Positions 1 to 4,833 of a stretch of 5,875 bases of DNA are shown piece by piece. A program made the translations under genes and the position numbers. The DNA lies in assembly GCA_021784495.1 (NCBI GenBank), contig JAJXSQ010000150.1, positions 1 through 5,875 on the forward strand. The letters run 5' to 3'. Within the stretch, counting starts at the first letter, position 1; every line of letters starts with the position of its first letter. The stretch is from Myxococcales bacterium. GTDB taxonomy: Bacteria; Myxococcota; Myxococcia; Myxococcales; Anaeromyxobacteraceae. Below the pieces are notes generated by a model. The model ran no database searches and was not told where the DNA came from. It saw nothing but the letters and a program-made list of their open reading frames with translations.

Positions 1-847
1 CCGGGGCGGGCGCCGGGGCGGGGGCCGCCGCGCAGCGCTGGCGGCCGGCCAGGGCGGAGGCGTCGGCCGGATCGAGCCGCAGCGCCATGTCGATCGAGCG
101 GGCGGCCTCGGCGCAGCGCCCCCCGGCGGCCAGGATCTCCCCCTGGAGGCCGTAGGCCGAGCCGCTCGGCGCGACCTCGAGGCTGCGGCGGAGGAACTCG
201 AGGGCGCCGGCGCCGTTCTTGCGGGCCCAGAGCCGCCGGGCGAGGTTCACGTAGCGGTGGGCCACGTCCTCCACGGTGCCGTTGGTCGCCTTGGGGGGCG
301 AGAGCACCGCGTCGAGCTGGGCCTGGGTGATCTCGCCGAGCACCCGCTGGACCCGCCCCTTCACGATCTGGGCGAAGTCGATCTCGCGGAAGGGCTGGTA
401 GGCGGCGAGCCGCAGGTCGCCGTCGGAGATCCCGACGACCGGGTGGAGCCGGACGCCGAGCGCGCCGTAGAGCGCGTCCCCGTCGTCGACCAGGACCGGG
501 AAGTCGACGCCCGCGTCCCGGACCGCCGCGCGGATCTCCTCGTCGCTCCAGGAGCCCGAGACGATCCCCACCCAGCGCACCGGCCGGCCGGCGAGCTCGG
601 CGCGGCAGCCGACGATCTGCCGCAGCGCCGTGAGCGAGTGCTCCTGGTGGGGGCGGAAGAAGACGAAGACGTTCGCCTTCACCGACCGCGAGAGGAGCGG
701 CGCCCGGCCGCCGTCGAGGGCGCGCAGCGTCGGGTTGGCGAGGGCGTCGCCCAGCACGACGTTGCTGAACGCGCTCGCCGCCGGGGGCGGGAGCGCCCCG
801 GCGAGGGCGCCGGCGACCATCCAGGCGAGGGCCCGATCGAGGAGCAC
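1..847 (-). CDS. Exported thioredoxin-fold (redoxin-like) protein with C-terminal TPR repeats, partial
   Basis: The reading frame starts at GTG 847-845 and is open to the left edge (282 residues seen, C-terminus missing). The start is bounded by the in-frame TAG of the upstream cytochrome at 859-857. An AGGG at 858-855 lies 7 nt before the GTG; an ATG at codon 10 is an alternative but would shorten the signal peptide. Residues 1-26 form a hydrophobic Ala/Leu-rich signal peptide ending PPPASA. Residues about 30-165 read as a redoxin/TlpA-like fold: a beta strand NVFVFF (59-64), then a helix, the strand VRWVGIV, and FPVLVDD followed by ALYGALGVRLHPVVGI, which corresponds to the cis-proline region. 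Where thioredoxins carry CXXC, this protein has RPHQEHS (65-71). Its only cysteines are C81, C245 and C272, so disulfide redox chemistry of the usual kind is unlikely. Residues about 190-266 look like two TPR units (ALEFLRRSLEVAP; EAARSIDMALRLDPAD), followed by a Pro/Ala tail. It lies 9 nt downstream of the decaheme cytochrome, so co-transcription is likely. A role in cytochrome assembly or complex scaffolding is inference. Confidence 0.8.
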   Translation of the reverse strand, partial: MLLDRALAWMVAGALAGALPPPAASAFSNVVLGDALANPTLRALDGGRAPLLSRSVKANVFVFFRPHQEHSLTALRQIVGCRAELAGRPVRWVGIVSGSWSDEEIRAAVRDAGVDFPVLVDDGDALYGALGVRLHPVVGISDGDLRLAAYQPFREIDFAQIVKGRVQRVLGEITQAQLDAVLSPPKATNGTVEDVAHRYVNLARRLWARKNGAGALEFLRRSLEVAPSGSAYGLQGEILAAGGRCAEAARSIDMALRLDPADASALAGRQRCAAAPAPAPAP

Positions 848-856
848 CGGGCGACC

Positions 857-1942
857 CTAGGGCTGGGGGGAGGAGCTCGTGAGGGTCCGGTTGTTGTACG
901 ACTTGGTGTCGTGGCAGGTCCGGGCGCACTGGCCGCCGGTCGGCAGCTTGGTGTAGTTGAGCTTCAGGACCCAGCCCTTCGGGCCGTAGGGGACGCCCTC
1001 GCGGATGTGGTGATCCTGGTTGGAGGCGTGGACCTCGTGGCAGGCGCGGCAGGTCCGGCCCCGCTCCTGGTGGACGTGGACGTAGTGGAGGTTCCGCGAG
1101 CCGTCCCGGAAGCCGGTGAGGGTGGTCGTCTCCGGCACCGAGACCACCTTGTCGTTGTGGCAGCCGAAGCAGAGGGCGTAGTTCTTCGGGTCGTAGGGCG
1201 AGTAGAAGGTGGCCGGGTAGGGCGCGACCAGCAGCCGGAAGTTCTGGCTGCCGTGGGGCCGGTGGCAGGCGGAGCAGTCCTTGGCCCGCACCGGCTCGTG
1301 CCACACCTTGTGCTCGGCCAGCCACTTCTTGTAGTTGGTCATGACCCGGCCGTCGGCCGCGACCATCCCGTCCTTCGAGTGGCAGTTCACGCAGAGGTCG
1401 AAGGGGAGCTGGATCAGGAGCCGGTCCACGTTGGCGGCGTGGGGGTTGTGGCAGTTGGCGCAGCGCTCGCCGGTGGTGAGCGCGTCGTGCTTCACCTTCG
1501 CCGTCGCCATCTGCTCCTTGATCCCCTTGTGGCAGTTGGTGCAGAGCACCACCATGTCGGCGACCAGGAGCTTCTTCTCGGTCGCGTTGTGGGGGTTGTG
1601 GCAGTTGGTGCAGGCCTCGACCGCCGGCCGGTGCTTCACCTTGCGGGCCATGATCCCCTGGAACTCCTCGTGGCAGGAGTAGCAGAGCTCGTTGATCCCC
1701 ATGGTGATGGGGCCGGGGTTCTTGGCGTCGTTCCGCACGTGGCAGAGGGAGCAGTCGCCCGCCTCGTACGGCGCGTGCGACCACTTGATGTTGGGCCCCG
1801 GCGGGAAGGGGGCGACGGCCGCGCCGCGCCGCGTCGGCGCCTGCTGCACCTCGGTCTTCATCGGCGCCGAGCGCGCGGTGGCGGCGGCGAGGAGCAGCGG
1901 CACTGCGAGGAACCGACCGAGACTGGAGAGCCGCATGGTCAT
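857..1942 (-). CDS. Decaheme c-type cytochrome with doubled-CXXCH repeats
   Basis: This is a 361-residue exported multiheme cytochrome c, expected to carry electrons in the periplasm or at the outer membrane. I chose ATG 1942-1940 because GGAG at 1955-1952 sits 9 nt upstream; a longer version from TTG 2014 would place 24 charged residues before the signal peptide, and ATG 1936 is also possible. Residues 1-26 are a signal peptide (SLGRFLAVPLLLAAATA). Nine CXXCH sites begin at C64, C87, C111, C134, C161, C184, C223, C258 and C298. A tenth site, C339-ART-C343-H344, is CX3CH. C87 to C302 reads as four two-heme units, each with a histidine upstream of the second site (KVKH, KVKH, KVWH, HVHQ) that may be a distal ligand. 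The second site is followed by NPH, RPH or EVH, and in the first three units also by an LL (KLL or RLL), the doubled-CXXCH signature. Units 2 and 3 are nearly identical in spacing; unit 4 has an insert (about 189-210). No membrane helix follows the signal. A porin or terminal reductase is not visible, so its redox partners are unknown. Confidence 0.93.
   Translation of the reverse strand: MTMRLSSLGRFLAVPLLLAAATARSAPMKTEVQQAPTRRGAAVAPFPPGPNIKWSHAPYEAGDCSLCHVRNDAKNPGPITMGINELCYSCHEEFQGIMARKVKHRPAVEACTNCHNPHNATEKKLLVADMVVLCTNCHKGIKEQMATAKVKHDALTTGERCANCHNPHAANVDRLLIQLPFDLCVNCHSKDGMVAADGRVMTNYKKWLAEHKVWHEPVRAKDCSACHRPHGSQNFRLLVAPYPATFYSPYDPKNYALCFGCHNDKVVSVPETTTLTGFRDGSRNLHYVHVHQERGRTCRACHEVHASNQDHHIREGVPYGPKGWVLKLNYTKLPTGGQCARTCHDTKSYNNRTLTSSSPQP
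1439..1613 (-). repeat. Intragenic repeat encoding the CXNCHNPH heme motif
   Basis: Two 25-bp stretches, 1439-1463 and 1589-1613, differ at one base and lie exactly 150 bp (50 codons) apart. They encode the second heme site of consecutive doubled-CXXCH units, C161 and C111. A shorter related stretch at 1527-1544 encodes C134, the first heme site of the intervening unit. A 28-bp stretch at 2112-2139 in the neighbouring triheme gene matches 1586-1613 at 25 of 28 positions. This reflects internal duplication of heme modules plus a constrained protein motif. It is not a mobile or CRISPR repeat. Confidence 0.7.
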
Positions 1943-2049
1943 CACGTTCCGCTCCGTGGGCGACCGCGCGGACCCCCGCCCCTCGCCCGAAAGTTGGTCC
2001 CGCGTGTGAGTCAATCCTGCTCCCGGCCGGGTGGCCCGACCTTGATCGT

Positions 2050-2071
2050 CGACAACCGGTATCGGTGGTCG
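2050..2071 (-). other. Imperfect inverted repeat between the two cytochrome genes
   Basis: The arms CGAC-A-ACCG and CGGT-G-GTCG (plus-strand reading) flank a 4-base GTAT loop, giving an 8-bp stem with one internal A/G mismatch. It begins 13 bp past the triheme stop codon and lies inside the 142-bp gap before the decaheme gene. No T-run follows on the minus strand, so it is not a standard intrinsic terminator. It could act as a weak terminator, a processing or stability hairpin that sets different levels for the two cytochromes, or an operator. The function is inference. Confidence 0.35.
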
Positions 2072-2084
2072 CCGCGGGACGCGC

Positions 2085-2420
2085 CTACTGGAGCAGCTTC
2101 CGCTTCCGCGAGTTGTGCGGGTTGTGGCAGCCGGTGCAGGTCCCCCGGGTGGTGTGGGTCCCGCGCTCGATCCGGACGGGGGCCTTGCCGTTGAACTCGT
2201 CGTGGCAGCCCAGGCAGGTCTCGTTGGTCACGGCCGCGGGGCCCGGATCGCGCGGATCGTTCCGGGCGTGGCAGGTGTCGCACGCCCCCGCCTCGTAGGG
2301 ACCGTGGACGACGACCGCCTCGTCCTTGGGGATGGGGGCGAGCCGCGAGCCGGCGCGCGCCGGGCGGGGGGAGAGGGTGGCGGCGAGGGCGACGGCGAGG
2401 ACGGGCGCGGCGAGGCGCAT
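2085..2420 (-). CDS. Small triheme c-type cytochrome (exported)
   Basis: This 111-residue protein starts at ATG 2420-2418, with GGAG at 2433-2430 placed 9 nt upstream, and ends at TAG 2087-2085. Residues 1-23 form a signal peptide with a good cleavage site at ARA-GS. Three heme sites follow: CDTCH (47-51), CLGCH (69-73) and CTGCH (95-99). The last is followed by NPHN and KLL, the doubled-CXXCH signature, and the protein stops one residue later. Residues 39-111 align with residues 56-127 of the decaheme protein downstream: both share H-x-PYEAG, CH-x-RND, PGP, a CHDEF/CHEEF heme site, and CHNPHN ending in KLL. It is therefore the first three-heme module of the larger cytochrome existing as its own protein, and not a fragment, because it has its own signal peptide and ribosome binding site. 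It probably shuttles electrons to or from the decaheme partner; that role is inferred from homology and position. It is not the three-heme cytochrome c7 (PpcA) family by spacing. Confidence 0.92.
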   Translation of the reverse strand: MRLAAPVLAVALAATLSPRPARAGSRLAPIPKDEAVVVHGPYEAGACDTCHARNDPRDPGPAAVTNETCLGCHDEFNGKAPVRIERGTHTTRGTCTGCHNPHNSRKRKLLQ

Positions 2421-2670
2421 CGGGCGTGACTCCGGGTGAGGTCCGCAGGATGAGACGGCGAGTGCGATCCGGCCACTCTACTTCTCCCGCCGGGCGGCCG
2501 CCGTCAAGAAACGGTCGGGCGTCGCGGCGGCCGGCCGCCCTCCCCTCCCCGGCGGCCGGGCCCGGCGGCCGAAAACTTGCGCCGGCCGGGAACCGGGGCA
2601 GAGTGCACCATCGGGCGATAGCGCCCGGAAGCGGCCGCCCGCGGGCGGCCCTCCGGGCGGGGAGCGGCGG
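2421..2670. promoter_or_regulatory. Divergent intergenic region between cytochrome block and ftsQAZ
   Basis: These 250 bp separate two outward-facing genes and must contain or transmit both start signals. No convincing gene is seen; open frames here are extensions of frames that overlap real genes. Leftwards, TTGACG (2507-2502) resembles a -35 box, but the nearest -10-like hexamer, TAGAGT (2480-2475), is 21 bp away, too far for a good sigma-70 promoter. Rightwards, TTGCGC (2577-2582) with CAGAGT (2599-2604) at 16 bp is a weak match, preceded by the only A-rich patch (GAAAACTT, 2571-2578). GC-only palindromes occur at 2526-2539 (14 bp perfect), 2556-2565, 2612-2627 and 2633-2650. I cannot name a regulator. 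Confidence 0.4.
2612..2664 (+). promoter_or_regulatory. Stacked hairpins in the ftsQ leader, next to the Shine-Dalgarno
   Basis: Three potential stems lie in a row before ftsQ. CGGGCG-ATAG-CGCCCG (2612-2627) is a perfect 6-bp stem. GGCCGCCC-GC-GGGCGGCC (2633-2650) is a perfect 18-bp palindrome, able to fold as a 7-bp stem with a CGCG loop. CTCC (2651-2654) can pair with GGAG (2661-2664), the ftsQ Shine-Dalgarno. If the transcript starts upstream of these, the leader could limit ftsQ translation. In DNA this GC-rich short palindromes are common by chance, so function is tentative. Confidence 0.3.
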
Positions 2671-3537
2671 GTGGCGCGGGGTCGGAACCGGCGGACGGTG
2701 GACAGGGATCCCGCGGCCTCGCGGCGCCGCTGGCGGCGTGGCGTGGGGCTCGCCCTGCCGACGCTCGGGCTCCTCGCTGCCCTCGGCGCCGCCGCCCTCC
2801 TCGCCTGGAGGGTCGGGGTCCAGGGGCCGGCGTTCCGGCTGCGGGCGATCCGCTTCCAGGGGCTCGCCCAGGTGACGCCGGAGGCGCTCCTCGAGCTCTC
2901 GCCGGTCCACGTCGGGGACCCCCTGGCGCTCGCCGACCTGGCGGCGATGGAGCGGGCGCTCCTCCGGAACCCGTGGGTGGCGCGGGCGTCGATCGAGCGG
3001 CGCCTCCTCCCGCCGGCGCTCGAGGTGACCGTCGTCGAGCGGCAGGCGGCGGCCCTCGTCGATCTCGACGGCCTCTACCTCGCGGACGGCGCCGGGCAGG
3101 TCTTCAAGCGGGCGGCCCCGGGCGACGGCCTCGACCTGCCGGTCGTCACCGGCATCGGCCGGGAGGCCTGGTCGGAGCGGCGCGACGACGCGCAGGCGGT
3201 GCTCCGGGCGGCCCTGGCCCTCGCCGGTCGCTGGCGGGAGCTCGGGCTCGACCGGCGCGCGCCCATCTCCGAGATCCACGTCGATCCCGACGCCGGGGTG
3301 ACGGTCTTCGCCGGGGAGGACGGCCTCGAGATCCGGCTCGGCCAGGGCGACCTGCCCGCGAAGCTGGGCCGGCTCGGGCAGGTGCTGGCGGCGCTCGCCG
3401 CCGAGGGGCGGCGGGGAGAGATCATCCACCTCGACAACCGGCGCCACCCGGACTGGGTGGCGGTCCGGATCGCGGGGGCGAAGCGTGGCGACGCCGAGGG
3501 GCGCTCGCCGGTGGCGGTGGGCCCGAGAGGGCCCTGA
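2671..3537 (+). CDS. ftsQ: Cell division protein FtsQ (POTRA domain)
   Basis: FtsQ is the bitopic inner-membrane protein that links early and late divisome components, chiefly through FtsB and FtsL. The 288-residue frame begins at GTG 2671, with GGAG at 2661-2664 placed 6 nt upstream. A basic cytoplasmic tail (1-24, many Arg) is followed by one membrane helix (about 25-48). The POTRA domain spans about 55-124: FRLRAIRFQGLAQVT, a helical middle, then NPWVARASIERRLLPP and LEVTVVERQAAAL, the most conserved FtsQ signature. A beta-domain continues to about 268 (LADGAGQVF, LPVVTG, IHLDNRRHPDWVAVRI). Its length is normal for the family. The stop is 49 nt before ftsA, in the expected ftsQ-ftsA-ftsZ order. 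Unlike many bacteria, no mur or ddl gene is directly upstream; the neighbour there is a divergent cytochrome gene. Confidence 0.95.
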   Translation: MARGRNRRTVDRDPAASRRRWRRGVGLALPTLGLLAALGAAALLAWRVGVQGPAFRLRAIRFQGLAQVTPEALLELSPVHVGDPLALADLAAMERALLRNPWVARASIERRLLPPALEVTVVERQAAALVDLDGLYLADGAGQVFKRAAPGDGLDLPVVTGIGREAWSERRDDAQAVLRAALALAGRWRELGLDRRAPISEIHVDPDAGVTVFAGEDGLEIRLGQGDLPAKLGRLGQVLAALAAEGRRGEIIHLDNRRHPDWVAVRIAGAKRGDAEGRSPVAVGPRGP

Positions 3538-3586
3538 GCGACACGACGGGGCGTGGGCGCGACGCGCCGCTCGCCCGGAGGTGGTC

Positions 3587-4816
3587 ATGGCGAAGAGCGG
3601 AGAGATCCTCGTCGGCCTCGACATCGGCACGACCAAGATCTGCGCCATCGTCGGCGAGGTGACCGACGAGGGGATCGACATCATCGGGGTCGGCACGCAC
3701 CCGTCGAAGGGGCTGCGCAAGGGGGTGGTGGTCAACATCGACGCCACCGTCGCGTCGATCAAGCGCGCGATCGAGGAGGCGGAGCACATGGCGGGGTGCG
3801 AGATCACCACCGTCTACACCGGCATCGCCGGCGGCCACATCAAGGCCCTCCCCTCCCACGGGGTGGTCGCGGTGAAGGACAAGGAGGTGCGGGCCAACGA
3901 CGTCGACCGGGTGATCGAGCAGGCCAAGGCGGTCGCCATCCCCCTCGACCGCGAGGTGATCCACGTCCTGCCCCAGGAGTTCATCGTCGACGACCAGGAC
4001 GGGGTGAAGGATCCCATCGGCATGAGCGGGGTCCGGCTGGAGGCGAAGGCGCTGATCGTCACCGGCGCCGTCTCCTCGGCGCAGAACATCGTGAAGTGCG
4101 CCCAGCGGACCGGCCTCAACGTCGCCGACATCGTCCTCCAGCCGCTCGCCTCCTCGCTGGCCACCCTCTCCGAGGACGAGAAGGAGCTGGGGGTCTGCCT
4201 GGTCGACATCGGCGGCGGGACGACCGACATCGCCATCTTCCACGACGGCGCCATCCGCCACACCTCGGTCATCTCGCTCGGCGGCAACCACGTCACCAAC
4301 GACGTGGCGGTCGGCCTGCGCACCCCGATCCACGAGGCGGAGCGGATCAAGCGCGCCTTCGGCTGCGCCATGACCCAGGCGGTCGACAAGTCGGAGACCA
4401 TCGAGGTGCCGAGCGTCGGCGGGCAGCCGCCGCGGGTGCTCTCGCGCCACATCCTCGCCGAGATCATCGAGCCGCGGGTCGAGGAGATCTTCATGCTCGT
4501 GCAGCACGAGATCCAGCGCTGCGGCATGGAGGAGGTGCTCGCGTCGGGGGTGGTGATCACCGGGGGCTCGACGCTCCTCGACCGGATGCCGGAGATGGCC
4601 GAGTCGGTGCTGGGCGTCCCGGTCCGCCGGGGGCTGCCCCGCTCGATCGGCGGCCTGGTCGACGTGGTGAAGAGCCCGATCTTCGCGACCGCCGTCGGGC
4701 TGGTGATCTACGGCGCCCGGCAGCGGGCCGGGAGCCCCTACTTCCGGATCCGCGAGGAGAACGTCTACCGGAAGGTCAAGACGCGCATGAAGGAGTGGCT
4801 CGGAGAGATCTTCTAG
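3587..4816 (+). CDS. ftsA: Cell division protein FtsA (actin-like ATPase)
   Basis: FtsA is the actin/Hsp70-fold protein that anchors FtsZ filaments to the inner membrane and helps recruit later division proteins. I start it at ATG 3587, which has a strong GGAGG at 3577-3581 five nt upstream; the longer frame back to 3485 only adds Arg-rich translation of ftsQ sequence. The product is 409 residues, close to the usual 410-420. The phosphate-1 motif is LVGLDIGTTK (8-17), phosphate-2 is VCLVDIGGGTTD (203-214), and the adenosine motif is VVITGGS (322-328). The FtsA-specific 1C subdomain occupies roughly 80-165. The C-terminal 14 residues, KVKTRMKEWLGEIF, form the amphipathic membrane-targeting helix. 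All key features are present, so the protein should be functional. It is 49 nt after ftsQ and 17 nt before ftsZ, consistent with one operon and coordinated FtsA:FtsZ supply. Confidence 0.97.
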   Translation: MAKSGEILVGLDIGTTKICAIVGEVTDEGIDIIGVGTHPSKGLRKGVVVNIDATVASIKRAIEEAEHMAGCEITTVYTGIAGGHIKALPSHGVVAVKDKEVRANDVDRVIEQAKAVAIPLDREVIHVLPQEFIVDDQDGVKDPIGMSGVRLEAKALIVTGAVSSAQNIVKCAQRTGLNVADIVLQPLASSLATLSEDEKELGVCLVDIGGGTTDIAIFHDGAIRHTSVISLGGNHVTNDVAVGLRTPIHEAERIKRAFGCAMTQAVDKSETIEVPSVGGQPPRVLSRHILAEIIEPRVEEIFMLVQHEIQRCGMEEVLASGVVITGGSTLLDRMPEMAESVLGVPVRRGLPRSIGGLVDVVKSPIFATAVGLVIYGARQRAGSPYFRIREENVYRKVKTRMKEWLGEIF

Positions 4817-4833
4817 CCGCGGGGGCGAGCACC

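Noticed and set aside
1..60. GC-rich repetitive stretch at the left edge as a possible structural repeat.
   Set aside because: In the minus-strand frame it encodes a Pro/Ala tail of the redoxin-like protein, a common low-complexity linker.
1436..1616. Regular repeats in the cytochrome gene as a possible CRISPR or mobile repeat.
   Set aside because: They are in frame, encode heme-binding motifs at a spacing of whole codons, and lie wholly inside the coding region.
1986..2014. TTGACT at 2014-2009 as a -35 box for the decaheme gene.
   Set aside because: The hexamer at 17 bp spacing is TTCGGG, which does not resemble a -10 box, and neighbouring spacings are no better.
257..2194. A 645-codon open frame on the plus strand across the cytochrome block.
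   Set aside because: It is antisense to three genes with clear signal peptides and CXXCH motifs. Its translation is low-complexity Arg/Gly/Val/Asp sequence without domains, as expected from antisense in GC-rich DNA.
2460..2476. A sigma-54 promoter suggested by TGG and GCA before the triheme gene.
   Set aside because: The GG and GC elements are 7 nt apart instead of the required 10.
3485..3586. An upstream ftsA start that would overlap ftsQ.
   Set aside because: The extra 34 residues are Arg/Trp-rich and unlike FtsA N-termini. The ATG at 3587 has a strong GGAGG and gives the family's normal start.
2011..3810. A 599-codon open frame on the minus strand across ftsQ and the divergent region.
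   Set aside because: It overlaps ftsQ in antisense and the triheme gene out of frame, is rich in Arg/Pro, and shows no recognisable domain.
3422..4507. Long minus-strand open frame opposite ftsA.
   Set aside because: The sense strand encodes an intact FtsA with all ATPase motifs. The antisense product is an Asp/His/Arg/Val-rich shadow.
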